Shown in pieces: positions 1 to 8,027 of a DNA stretch of 52,542 nt. The DNA is taken from NCBI GenBank assembly GCA_029246385.1, contig JAQWNG010000035.1, positions 1 to 52,542 on the forward strand, read 5' to 3'. Under the pieces are notes generated by a model. It did not search any database. It worked only from the letters and a program-made list of their open reading frames with translations, and was not told where the DNA came from. Within the stretch, counting starts at the first letter, position 1. Each line of letters begins with the position of its first letter. Origin of the DNA: Halioglobus sp. (lineage in GTDB: Bacteria; Pseudomonadota; Gammaproteobacteria; Pseudomonadales; Halieaceae). Made by a program: the position numbers and the translations under genes.

Positions 1-618
1 ATGCGCTATCATAGTAGAAGTCTGAATCTGGATTCGGATAATATCGCCGTCTGGGGCCGCTCTGCGGGTGCCGGCACCTCTCTATGGCTGGGCACCCACG
101 ATGATTTAGCTGATCCTGATAGCAGTGACCCCGTGCTTCGAGAGTCGACACGGGTAAAAGCCGTCGGCGCTCTTGCCACGCAGGCCACCTACAATATTCT
201 GGACTGGGGCGAAGTGCTCGGGCCATTGATAGCGTCCTTTGTACCATCGGTTTTTCCCAGTACCGATGTTCAGGAAGTTGCGGAGTCCTTGGGCTCTTCG
301 GGTTACCTGCTTAGGGCTGCTGGTGCCGCGAACTTCGAACAGTTATATAGTGATGACTACGTAGCGTACGCCGACAATGTGGATATGCTGAAGCTGATGG
401 ACGCTGGAGACGCGCCGATCTTTGTGTCTAACAGCGCTGTAAACCCGGGTAGTCTTCTAGGTCTCATTCTTCACCACGGATGCCATGCGCTGGCAGTTAA
501 GACGCGAGCAGATGAGGTAGGTCTGGCAAGTGTCGGATATGCTGCTGACCCTGTTTGCTCGCTGTCGGATCCTTCGGGTGAAGAACTGACGAGCTTTATG
601 TTACGGCACATTCGTTAA
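1..618 (+). CDS. Esterase-like alpha/beta hydrolase, C-terminal part
   Basis: This is the C-terminal part of a secreted or cytoplasmic carboxylesterase-like alpha/beta hydrolase. The frame is open from the first base, so the methionine at base 1 is probably internal and the 5' end is missing. The nucleophile elbow G-R-S-A-G-A-G lies near residue 19-25 of the visible part, a variant of the G-x-S-x-G motif. A later H-H-G-C-H-A-L segment near residue 159-165 may carry the catalytic histidine. The elbow so close to the visible start means that a large N-terminal portion, including the oxyanion-hole region, lies outside the window. Substrate cannot be told. No gene follows on the same strand for 164 bases. 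Confidence 0.7.
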   Translation: MRYHSRSLNLDSDNIAVWGRSAGAGTSLWLGTHDDLADPDSSDPVLRESTRVKAVGALATQATYNILDWGEVLGPLIASFVPSVFPSTDVQEVAESLGSSGYLLRAAGAANFEQLYSDDYVAYADNVDMLKLMDAGDAPIFVSNSAVNPGSLLGLILHHGCHALAVKTRADEVGLASVGYAADPVCSLSDPSGEELTSFMLRHIR

Positions 619-782
619 CTAGCATCCGTGAGAACGCCCTGTCGCTAGGAATACCGTTTTCACTGTTGGGTTTAAAAGCGCAGTTGATCTGCTGATTTAG
701 GGGAAGACTCTAGTGTGGTTAAAAATCGGGACAGTGTCCTGTCTTTTCTTGCACTAGAACACGACTTTTTGAGGATTATTCA

Positions 783-1625
783 ATGGGATATATGGACCTA
801 TCTTGCTCAGTATTGAGCGTTGAAATTAATGAGCATGTGGCGACTCTTTGGCTGGACCGTCCCGACAAGCGTAACGCAATGTCGCAGGATATGTGGCGTA
901 ATTTTCCAGTGGCTATGCAGGCAATAGCCAATGAACCTGAGGTTAGGGCGCTGGTGATTGCCGGACGGGGCAAAAGCTTCTGCGTGGGGATAGACCTTGC
1001 TGAACTCGGTGGCAAACCTGCGGTCGCGGCGAGTAAAGAACAACATTCGGCTGCTATAGACAGTCTCAGGCAGTTGGAGGTGACGCGGGCATTTCAAGCC
1101 GCAATAAGTTCCATTGCAGAGTGTCCAGTGCCCGTCATTGCGGCTATCCATTCTCACTGTATCGGCGCTGGCATGGACCTCGTGACCGCCTGTGACATCC
1201 GATTAGCGTCCGAGGACGCGATATTCGGGGTTAGGGAGACGAAGATCGGCATTGTGGCAGACGTAGGCACCTTGCAGCGATTGCCGGGCATTGTCGCTGC
1301 CGGGCAAGTGGCCGAACTCGCGTATACCGGAAGAGATATCGACGCCGCAAGGGCTGAAAAAATTGGCCTGGTGAACGATGTTTACTGCGATGCAGAAGCG
1401 GTTCAGCAGGCCGCTGTGGGGCTAGCGCAGGAAATTGCTAGCAATGCGCCGTTGGCGGTAAGAGGCACCAAGTTCATTCTGCAGCAAGGTGAAGATCTCA
1501 CGACAGAGCAAAGCCTATTGCTTAATGGATTGTGGACGATGACGACCACACTGAATTCGAATGACCTTACAGAGGCTATGCAGGCGTTTATGGAAAAACG
1601 ACCCGCTTCTTTCACTGGTCGCTAA
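783..1625 (+). CDS. Enoyl-CoA hydratase/isomerase family, dienoyl-CoA isomerase-like
   Basis: This crotonase-fold enzyme probably acts on acyl-CoA thioesters in beta-oxidation of unsaturated fatty acids. The oxyanion-hole region is G-K-S-F-C-V-G-I-D-L near residue 63-72 and the second one is H-S-H-C-I-G-A-G-M-D-L at 123-133. Three acidic residues, D132, E152 and D160, are spaced 20 and 8 residues apart. They match the active-site acids of mammalian ECH1 (Asp176, Glu196, Asp204), and the motif A-D-V-G-T-L-Q-R-L-P follows as in that enzyme. This favours delta(3,5)-delta(2,4)-dienoyl-CoA isomerase over a plain hydratase. The length of 280 residues is normal. GAGG at 771-774 sits 8 bases before the ATG and supports this start. 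It appears monocistronic. Confidence 0.9.
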   Translation: MGYMDLSCSVLSVEINEHVATLWLDRPDKRNAMSQDMWRNFPVAMQAIANEPEVRALVIAGRGKSFCVGIDLAELGGKPAVAASKEQHSAAIDSLRQLEVTRAFQAAISSIAECPVPVIAAIHSHCIGAGMDLVTACDIRLASEDAIFGVRETKIGIVADVGTLQRLPGIVAAGQVAELAYTGRDIDAARAEKIGLVNDVYCDAEAVQQAAVGLAQEIASNAPLAVRGTKFILQQGEDLTTEQSLLLNGLWTMTTTLNSNDLTEAMQAFMEKRPASFTGR

Positions 1626-1633
1626 AGTTAGAC

Positions 1634-1677
1634 TGTTTGATCAAACAATGCATGATGCGTCGCTTAACGAGTCGCAT
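1634..1677. repeat. Perfect 14-bp palindrome plus imperfect hairpin after the crotonase gene
   Basis: TGTTTGATCAAACA at 1634-1647 is a perfect palindrome, starting 8 bases after the crotonase stop codon. It is followed by an imperfect hairpin with ATGCG at 1656-1660 and CGCAT at 1673-1677 and an inner TCG/CGA pairing. No T-tract follows the hairpin, so a classical intrinsic terminator is doubtful. The structure may end the crotonase transcript or bind a regulator. Confidence 0.35.
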
Positions 1678-1930
1678 TAGGTGGCCCCAGGTGTAACAGG
1701 CACTTGTCTGCCTTCGAATTCGCCAGTCGCGCCTGCGCATAGCAGAAGCCTTCGTTTTCCTGAATCAGTGTTCACCTTGTTATCGTCGCGCGAAGGTGCC
1801 GAATTGCGTTTCGGCTACCCCCAGAGATATGTGCTGGTATAGCCAGACTCGACCGGCTGTGTAATGGCATGTTGTTGGTGCTGGGAGAACATGTGTTGAG
1901 CGTATAACTGGAACGTCGCCAAATATTCTT

Positions 1931-1951
1931 GCATAATAACTGTCATTATGC
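1931..1951. promoter_or_regulatory. Candidate TetR-type operator before the 1982 regulator gene
   Basis: GCATAAT at 1931-1937 and ATTATGC at 1945-1951 form perfect 7-base arms around a 7-base spacer, a size typical of TetR-family operators. A -10-like TATAAA at 1958-1963 follows directly, and the regulator gene starts at 1982, so bound repressor would block its own promoter. Autoregulation is inferred from position. The spacer carries part of a CTGTCAT motif, but the second half of a Pho box is poor. Confidence 0.5.
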
Positions 1952-1981
1952 TGTTGTTATAAAAGTTAAGGCGACATCTTT

Positions 1982-2587
1982 ATGCCAAAAAATCATGATG
2001 CGGAAGCTGCAGACGGGCGCCGCCGCCGCAGTGAACGCAGTCGGCTTGCTATCATCAAAGCCGCATTGTCTTTGCAGGAGGGGGGTGTGCTGGTCCCCAC
2101 AGCGCAGCAGATATCCGATCGTGCGGGTGTCGGTATTCGTTCTTTTTTTCGCCATTTCGAGGATATGGAATCCCTGTTTGAAGCTGCCGACGATCATATT
2201 CGCGACTCCTATGAATCGCTTTTTTTGGGCGGAGACCGTACCGGAACAATTGCTGAGCGGTTGGATCATGCGGTGGAGCGTCGCGCCGGTGCCTACGAAA
2301 GCCTAAGCAATATAGTTTTGGGCACTCAAGCTCAGCTCTGGCGTTACGAGATATTACGCAAGAATTATGCTCGTAACCAGCGCGGCTTGCGCAAGGATTT
2401 GGATGATTGGTTGCCCGAACTCAAATCCGTATCCCGTGAAGTCCGTGAAACCATAGAGGCTATAAGCTCCTTTGAAATGTGGCACAGGTTGCGTTCCCAC
2501 CAAGGACTAAGCAAAACGAGCAGTATCTTGATCGTTAAAAACTTGCTGACGACGCTGATTAAGGCTGACGATATAGGTCACTTATAA
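1982..2587 (+). CDS. TetR/AcrR family transcriptional regulator
   Basis: This 201-residue protein has the one-domain DNA-binding N terminus of the TetR family. After a basic leader (R-R-R-R-S-E-R-S-R), a helix-turn-helix runs roughly from residue 19 to 60, with T-A-Q-Q-I-S-D-R-A-G-V as the turn region and F-F-R-H-F-E-D-M-E-S-L-F after it, which is the family signature. The C-terminal two-thirds would form the ligand-binding and dimer domain, and the ligand is unknown. It probably represses itself through the inverted repeat at 1931-1951 and may control neighbouring catabolic genes such as the crotonase upstream or the decayed GST locus downstream. The Shine-Dalgarno is weak (AAGG about 10 bases upstream). 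Confidence 0.88.
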   Translation: MPKNHDAEAADGRRRRSERSRLAIIKAALSLQEGGVLVPTAQQISDRAGVGIRSFFRHFEDMESLFEAADDHIRDSYESLFLGGDRTGTIAERLDHAVERRAGAYESLSNIVLGTQAQLWRYEILRKNYARNQRGLRKDLDDWLPELKSVSREVRETIEAISSFEMWHRLRSHQGLSKTSSILIVKNLLTTLIKADDIGHL

Positions 2588-2631
2588 TGCAGCCGATCAA
2601 CTGGCATGGAGTGGCAGACAGTGACTGATTC

Positions 2632-2664
2632 CCATAGGCTCTATGCCATAGGCTCTATGCCATA
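2632..2664. repeat. 14-bp tandem repeat, about 2.4 copies
   Basis: The unit CCATAGGCTCTATG occurs at 2632-2645 and again at 2646-2659, followed by a partial third copy (CCATA, 2660-2664). Each unit contains the short inverted pair CATAG/CTATG. It sits between the TetR gene and the decayed GST-like locus and may mark a slippage or rearrangement point. Confidence 0.75.
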
Positions 2665-2679
2665 ACCCACCCTCTATAG

Positions 2680-3200
2680 TCGGGCCGTGCGCGTTCTTAT
2701 CTAATTAAGCAGGGTATTCCTTTTCAGGAGTTGTCCACCGGTCAAGTGAGTTTTAAGGCTGAAGTGCTCCCCAAAGCCAAACTGGCTATAATTCCCACCC
2801 TGGTTGCGCCGACAGGGGAGGTCATTCGCGACGGAGCGGCAATCATCGAACATTTCGAGACGGCTATCGGTCGTCCATGCCAGTTGGCGGGTCCGAGGCA
2901 GCAGTGATCAACGCCTGGCTGGCCCAGAACCAACCCGAGGCCGGCGCACCCGCGCTAGGGCGCCTTGCTCGGGCGATGGGAAGCGCCGAGTTTGCAGTGC
3001 GCAGCGAGACAATTACGGCGCTGGCGCAGCCCTGCCGTTTCTTCTTGCTGCAGGGGGTACAGGCCCTTTATGCGACTCTGAATAACGCGGACCGTGCCGC
3101 GGTGGATGAAATGCTCCGCGCCGGCGGGATGTGGGATATCCTTACGACTACTTTGCATCGACGCATTACCCGCGCCGGGAATCTAGAGCTCCGGGAGTGA
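2680..3200 (+). pseudogene. Decayed glutathione S-transferase-like gene
   Basis: One frame (2680-2907) reads as the N-terminal part of a thioredoxin-fold GST domain. It begins inside the domain, directly after a stop at 2677-2679, with S-G-R-A-R-S-Y-L-I-K-Q-G-I-P-F. It continues through I-P-T-L-V and the G-E-V-I-R-D-G-A-A-I-I-E-H-F motif typical of GSTs, and then stops. A second frame (2877-3200) overlaps its end and encodes 107 residues ending in an intact C-terminal-looking segment. That segment could be the C-terminal part of a GST-like protein, but I am less sure of it. There is no start codon for the first part, and the all-helical domain that should follow is missing or frameshifted. 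The simplest reading is a gene ruined by a 5' deletion and an internal deletion or frameshift. A sequencing error alone would not restore the missing start. Confidence 0.6.
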
Positions 3201-3444
3201 CGGGATAGGAAAAAACTATGAGGATGCTTCTGGAACTGGCAGCCCGAATCCGTAGATACCTGTTGGCGTTGTCCTAGGACTCGCGATACCGCTGATGGTT
3301 CTAGTGCTCAACCTACTCGGTGAGGGCTGACATGGTTAAAATAATATGTCATAGTGAATGCCATTAATTCAGCACTGCCCTGCAATCATCGTTCTCAGGT
3401 ATGGCGACTAGGGTTTATTGGCCACGAAATCTAGGAAATAGCGC

Positions 3445-5118
3445 ATGTTTAAGAAGTCTTTAATCGTTCTCCTACTCGTTGTCATTGCGATGGCGGGTCT
3501 AGCCTGGTTAAAGAGAGTCGATATTCTGTTGGGACTGGTTAAGTTCAGATCAGACAGGGAGTTTGTAGTCGCGCCGAACGAGGCGCTGCCCTGGAATAGG
3601 GGGCCACAGATGGCGCAGTCCCAGCCGAAACAGCGTCTTCCCAATATTATCCTCATCGTTGCCGATGACTTGGGCTACAACGATATCTCTACGTTCGGCG
3701 GTGGTGTTGCCGGTGGCCTGCTGCAGACGCCGCACATTGATCAGTTGGCCGAGCAGGGCGCCGTTTTTAATCAATCCTACGCGGGCAATGCGACGTGCGC
3801 ACCGTCGCGAGCCATGATTATGACGGGTCGTTACCCGACCCGTACTGGCTTTGAATTCACCCCTACGCCATCGGGCATGGGTCCCATGGTTTCAATGGTC
3901 AGTGCGGCCATGAATAATGGTTTGCCGCCGGGCGTCTTTAGTGAAGCGGGTAGCGAGGTTGCGGTATCTTACGAAGAACAGGGCTTGCCTGCGGCCGAAG
4001 TGACGATCGCTGAGGTATTGCGCGATAGGGGTTATTACACCGCACATATTGGCAAGTGGCATCTTGGCAGAGCAGCGGGTTCTACCCCTAATGCCCAAGG
4101 TTTTGATGACAGTTTGCTGATGGCCAGCGGTCTTTATTTACCGGAAGACGATCCCGATGTGGTGAATGCCAAACTGGATTTCGATCCCATTGATCAGTTT
4201 CTGTGGGCTCGCCTGAATTATGCCGCCAGTTTTAACAACGGAGGCGATCAGCGTTTCGAGCCCGGCGGTTATCTCACTGATTATTGGACAGACGAATCGC
4301 TTGCGATCATTAAGGCGAATAAAAATCGTCCTTTCTTTTTGTACCTCGCGCATTGGGGCACGCACACCCCGCTGCAGGCCACGCGAGAGGATTACGAGGC
4401 TGTCGGCGATATTACGCCGCATCGACTTCGTGTCTATGCAGCCATGGTACGCGCATTGGACCGCAGTGTTGGCCGCATTATGGCCACGCTTGAACAAGAG
4501 GGGCTGGCGGAAAACACCCTGGTGATGTTCACCAGTGATAATGGGGGTCCCGGTTATCTTGGCCTTCCAAATGTCAATGCGCCTTATCGTGGATGGAAGT
4601 TGACGAATTTCGAGGGTGGTTTGAGGGTGCCTTTATTTATCAAGTGGCCGTCGCGCATAGTGCCCAACACCGATATAGATGTGCCTGTCGCCCACATCGA
4701 CATTATGCCGACATTGGCTGCAGCTGCAGGCGCGGCCACGCCTCCCGGTGTTGACATTGATGGTCTTAATTTGCTGCCTCTTGCCACCGGAGAGGATGCT
4801 GAGCAATGGCCACGGACAACCTTGTTCTGGCAAAGCGGTTACTACCGCGCGGTGCGCCATGGAGACTGGAAGCTGCAGATATCCGAGCGGCCAAAAAAGA
4901 ACTGGCTTTATAATCTTGCTGAAGACCCGACCGAGCGTCACAACCTAGCGGCAACGCGTGTCGATAAGTTGCATGAGTTGCAGACACTGCTGGATAAGCA
5001 CGATGCATCCGCTCGTCCGCCTCTGTATCCCTTTGTGGTCGAAATGCCGGTGGCGGTTGATAAAACACTGGTCGACTATTTTGAATCTGGCGACGAATAT
5101 ATTTACTGGCCCAATTAG
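3445..5118 (+). CDS. Membrane-anchored or exported sulfatase
   Basis: This is an alkaline-phosphatase-superfamily sulfatase of 557 residues that hydrolyses sulfate esters. A hydrophobic N-terminal segment (residues 5-22) marks it as exported or anchored. The metal-binding pair D74-D75 lies in I-V-A-D-D-L-G-Y. The signature C-A-P-S-R-A-M-I-M-T-G-R spans 118-129, in which C118 would be converted to formylglycine. Further family motifs are G-K-W-H-L-G, T-H-T-P-L and D-N-G-G-P-G. No formylglycine-generating enzyme is encoded in the window, so maturation must rely on a gene elsewhere or an anaerobic-type maturase. The start is supported by AGGAA about 7 bases before the ATG. Substrate is unknown; aryl, alkyl and polysaccharide sulfates are all possible. 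Its neighbours suggest organosulfur or lipid use but prove nothing. Confidence 0.93.
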   Translation: MFKKSLIVLLLVVIAMAGLAWLKRVDILLGLVKFRSDREFVVAPNEALPWNRGPQMAQSQPKQRLPNIILIVADDLGYNDISTFGGGVAGGLLQTPHIDQLAEQGAVFNQSYAGNATCAPSRAMIMTGRYPTRTGFEFTPTPSGMGPMVSMVSAAMNNGLPPGVFSEAGSEVAVSYEEQGLPAAEVTIAEVLRDRGYYTAHIGKWHLGRAAGSTPNAQGFDDSLLMASGLYLPEDDPDVVNAKLDFDPIDQFLWARLNYAASFNNGGDQRFEPGGYLTDYWTDESLAIIKANKNRPFFLYLAHWGTHTPLQATREDYEAVGDITPHRLRVYAAMVRALDRSVGRIMATLEQEGLAENTLVMFTSDNGGPGYLGLPNVNAPYRGWKLTNFEGGLRVPLFIKWPSRIVPNTDIDVPVAHIDIMPTLAAAAGAATPPGVDIDGLNLLPLATGEDAEQWPRTTLFWQSGYYRAVRHGDWKLQISERPKKNWLYNLAEDPTERHNLAATRVDKLHELQTLLDKHDASARPPLYPFVVEMPVAVDKTLVDYFESGDEYIYWPN

Positions 5119-5202
5119 TGCTCGCGAGTTGCTGAGTCTATGAACGGCAACGATGCGCTATTTTAGGCGGACCGGATAACTTATCAGTTCGAGTAAGTCA
5201 TT

Positions 5203-5823
5203 ATGAATGTTGCAGAAAAATCGCTAGACGTAATGATGCGCAATGCCGTTCACGACGGTGGCTACTTGGTATCTGGGGGCCGCGGACTGTTCATGGAGGT
5301 GATGGAAAAAGCAACACAGCGGGTGTGGATGAGTGCTTCGCCTGTATCGCTATTAGATTTCGAGAGATTGGAGTTGGATGAGTCGCTGGTGAAGGTCGGT
5401 GTGGCAATGGCGCCCATGGATCGGGCGGCGTTTCAATGGTCACCCGGTGCGCCCGACGAGCCGGTGCTAGAACGTATCATAAATGATCGGTTGTATATCA
5501 ACGTTGCGACACCGGCCCCACCGCACGCGTGGCTTGCGTCTGCCGAGGAGGGTGGCCCTGTACAAATTACGGTGACTAAGACTCATATCATTGGTTTTGA
5601 GGCAGGCCGATCTGTTGTTGTAATGAGCATGCCAGAAGGCGATTTTGTCGAGGTTGTCGGTGAGCCTGAAGGCGATGAGGCACTCGTTTTACCTGCAGGT
5701 GGTGTCTTACGGCAGGTGTTACTGCAGCAGCCCTGGCTAATAGAATTGCCTTCACCGACGCAGACTTTTTTCTGGTTTGGCGACTCTATGCGCAGCTTTC
5801 AGGGGCCTGTAACGGTTCCCTGA
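5203..5823 (+). CDS. Unrecognised 206-residue protein
   Basis: I do not recognise this protein. It has no signal peptide, membrane segment or metal-binding cysteine cluster that I can see. It looks like a soluble alpha/beta protein. Several short hydrophobic strands (for example I-T-V-T-K-T-H-I-I-G-F and R-S-V-V-V-M-S-M-P) are followed by an acidic stretch near residue 150-160, and the C terminus is rich in aromatics (T-F-F-W-F-G-D). Codon use resembles the neighbours, and the frame is intact over 621 bases, so it is likely real. It lies between a sulfatase and a haloalkane dehalogenase-like gene on the same strand, with gaps of 84 and 97 bases, so it may be transcribed with either. No function is proposed. 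Confidence 0.7.
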   Translation: MNVAEKSLDVMMRNAVHDGGYLVSGGRGLFMEVMEKATQRVWMSASPVSLLDFERLELDESLVKVGVAMAPMDRAAFQWSPGAPDEPVLERIINDRLYINVATPAPPHAWLASAEEGGPVQITVTKTHIIGFEAGRSVVVMSMPEGDFVEVVGEPEGDEALVLPAGGVLRQVLLQQPWLIELPSPTQTFFWFGDSMRSFQGPVTVP

Positions 5824-5920
5824 TTGGACGCAGCGATGACGGGCGATATTACGATAAAATTAGGAGTGCCTTAGTATTAGCGGTGCTCGAGTATATTGGT
5901 TTAGTGGGAATGAGAACGTT

Positions 5921-6919
5921 ATGAAATACAAGCGAACACCCGATGCACGCTTCGAAAACCTGAAAGACTATTCTTTCGAGCCGAACTATTTTTCAGTGGA
6001 CGACACCGAAGGTGGTGAACTGCGACTGCATTACCTAGATGAGGGCCCCGCCGATGCTCCGGTGGTGTTGTTGATGCATGGCCAGCCGGTGTGGTCCTAC
6101 CTTTATCGGCATATGATTCCGTTGCTGCTGGCTGAAGGTTTTCGTGTGGTTGTGCCTGACCTGATCGGCTTTGGTCGTTCAGATAAGCCCACTAGGATCG
6201 AGGATTACACCTACGCTAGACACGTCACATGGATGACGGAATGGCTCACCAGGCTCGACCTGAACAACATCACGGTTTTCTTTCAGGATTGGGGTAGCAT
6301 GATAGGCTTGCGCCTGGTTGCGGCCTTCCCAGAACGATTTTCTCACGTGGTACTTGCCAATGGTGCGCTGGTGGCGGGGCCTGTTCGTGTCGAACATGCA
6401 GAGCTCCTAAAGGATGCGTATAAAACCTTGCCCGTTGTGAGCGCTGCTGAGTTAGAGCCGTTTTTTTTAAATCAAGAAGGTGTGCCAGGCATTTTGTATT
6501 GGCGTAAGCACTGCGCAGAGTACACTGATTTTAGCGTGGGTGCGGTTATGAAGTCATTTTCGTCTGGGAAAAACCTTACTCAGCGTGAAATTGATGCGTT
6601 TGATGCGCCATTCCCTGATGAGAGCTACCTAGCAGGCGCACGCCGCTTCCCGTCATTGATTCCTCTGTTTGCGGATGATCCAGAGGTGGCAGAGAACAAG
6701 GCTGCATGGGAGGTGCTTGCACAGTTTGATAAGCCCTTTATGTGCGCCTTTGCCGACCAGGATCCTGTTACGGCAGGCGGCGATAAACCTTTTCTAGAAC
6801 GCGTCGCTGGCTGCCGAGGCGTCAGTCATCGCACCATAAGTCCCGCTGCTCACTTCCTGCAGCAGGACCAACCACAGCAGTGTGTGCAGGCAATTCTGGA
6901 TGTAAGGAGTGGTGCCTGA
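5921..6919 (+). CDS. Haloalkane dehalogenase-like alpha/beta hydrolase
   Basis: This 332-residue enzyme resembles subfamily I haloalkane dehalogenases such as DhlA, which cut carbon-halogen bonds by hydrolysis. The H-G-Q-P-V-W-S-Y-L-Y-R motif at 53-63 matches the oxyanion region. The nucleophile is D123 in F-F-Q-D-W-G, followed by W124, which in the family stabilises the halide. The other catalytic residues are probably D279 or D281 (F-A-D-Q-D-P) and H311 (P-A-A-H-F). The usual E or N after H-G is replaced by Q55, an uncommon residue at this halide-binding position, so activity on haloalkanes needs testing; an epoxide hydrolase or other hydrolase is possible. A GGGA/GAG stretch precedes the ATG. 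It converges with the next gene, only 12 bases away. Confidence 0.85.
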   Translation: MKYKRTPDARFENLKDYSFEPNYFSVDDTEGGELRLHYLDEGPADAPVVLLMHGQPVWSYLYRHMIPLLLAEGFRVVVPDLIGFGRSDKPTRIEDYTYARHVTWMTEWLTRLDLNNITVFFQDWGSMIGLRLVAAFPERFSHVVLANGALVAGPVRVEHAELLKDAYKTLPVVSAAELEPFFLNQEGVPGILYWRKHCAEYTDFSVGAVMKSFSSGKNLTQREIDAFDAPFPDESYLAGARRFPSLIPLFADDPEVAENKAAWEVLAQFDKPFMCAFADQDPVTAGGDKPFLERVAGCRGVSHRTISPAAHFLQQDQPQQCVQAILDVRSGA

Positions 6920-6931
6920 TCTAGGTTTGCC

Positions 6932-7999
6932 CTACATCAGCTGCTCACTGATAATCTCATCTGTTCCCGCTGGGAGAAGGAAGGTAGTGCCGTCCTGACC
7001 CACCGTATAATCGACGAAGATATCGTCCGCACCATTGAGAAATAGCGCTTCTTGTCCTGGAAAAATCAGTGGAGGCACAATGTGATAGTAGAGCAGGTGG
7101 CCTACGCCTGCATCCCGCGCGGTCTCGGCTGCCTCAACCGGGCTGGTATGGTAATCCAGCACATCGTGGGTAATCTTGGCCATCGGTTTGTTGCCTGCTT
7201 TTTGGGCGGCTTCGTTCATCATGATGAGCAAATTCGGGGCCAGAGCCTCATGCACCAGTAGGTCAACGCCTTTAGCAAACAGCTCGATATTAGGCAGTTT
7301 TACCGTGTCTCCCGTGATCAGCAGCGAGCGCCCCTTGTAAGAGAATTTATAACCTACGGCTGCATCTATTGGCGAGTGATCAACGGTCAGCGCCTGAATT
7401 TTTAGATCGCCGTCATCGACCAATGTTTCCAGTTCTCCCATCTTAGGGACGGGGAAGGGTCTTGCCTGCATGCCGGCTCCGCTTAAAGGCGCGACACTAT
7501 CACCGTGGTGAGCTTGGCGGTAGCCGAAATCTTGTTCATAGGCCGCATTGAGGCCATTCGCCACCTTGCTCACGCCCTCCGGGCCGAAGACTGGCAGCGG
7601 CTCATCGTTGCTCGCGCTAACCCAGCGTATGGTTGCAAGTTCACCAAGGCCGTCAATGTGGTCTGAGTGGAAATGCGTAATAAATACAGCTTCAATGGAC
7701 CCAATTGGAAAGCCCATCCGGCCTAGATTGCGCACGCCGTCAGTGCCGGCATCGACAATGAACAGTCGTTCGCCCGCGACGACGGCGACACAAGGGCCAG
7801 AGGCATTGGGCGCAGGCATAGGGCCGCCGGCGCCGCACAGGGTGAGATGCAGGCCATCTTCAAAGGTGTCGATGATGTTGCTGCCCATGCGGGCTTCTAA
7901 GCCAACGACCATGACACGCTCGGCAATGCGGGCGCGCTGGCTATAAACTACGACGCCCAGCAGGGTGATGACGATCAATGCAATAATTAATTTTTTCAT
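6932..7999 (-). CDS. Metallo-beta-lactamase-fold hydrolase, N-terminally anchored
   Basis: This 355-residue protein has a metallo-beta-lactamase fold of the RNase Z/arylsulfatase-like type. A hydrophobic segment (about residues 3-19) should export or anchor it. The dinuclear zinc motif T-H-F-H-S-D-H gives H109, H111, D113 and H114. Later ligands are probably the D of L-I-T-G-D-T and the H of L-L-Y-Y-H-I. An export signal argues against tRNA processing by a cytoplasmic RNase Z and points to a periplasmic hydrolase of unknown substrate. It follows the small membrane-protein gene at 8028 by 28 bases on the same strand, so the two probably form an operon. Confidence 0.87.
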   Translation of the reverse strand: MKKLIIALIVITLLGVVVYSQRARIAERVMVVGLEARMGSNIIDTFEDGLHLTLCGAGGPMPAPNASGPCVAVVAGERLFIVDAGTDGVRNLGRMGFPIGSIEAVFITHFHSDHIDGLGELATIRWVSASNDEPLPVFGPEGVSKVANGLNAAYEQDFGYRQAHHGDSVAPLSGAGMQARPFPVPKMGELETLVDDGDLKIQALTVDHSPIDAAVGYKFSYKGRSLLITGDTVKLPNIELFAKGVDLLVHEALAPNLLIMMNEAAQKAGNKPMAKITHDVLDYHTSPVEAAETARDAGVGHLLYYHIVPPLIFPGQEALFLNGADDIFVDYTVGQDGTTFLLPAGTDEIISEQLM

Positions 8000-8027
8000 G
8001 GCGTCTCCCGTGATACTGCGCAGGTGA

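Larger units (their letters stand above)
1626..1981. other. 356-base intergenic region without a gene
   Basis: No coding frame on either strand looks real here. The left end holds the palindrome and hairpin at 1634-1677, and the right end holds the inverted repeat and -10-like element in front of the TetR gene. I see nothing recognisable in the middle, about 1680-1920. Confidence 0.6.

Noticed and set aside
1940-1957. Pho-box-like CTGTCAT-TATG-CTGTTGT before the TetR gene
   Set aside because: The second unit matches the consensus in only five of seven positions and the site is better explained as part of the perfect inverted repeat.
3218-3342. Two short hydrophobic frames between the GST remnant and the sulfatase
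   Set aside because: They are 19 and about 24 codons in different frames, have no shared start, and match nothing I recognise.
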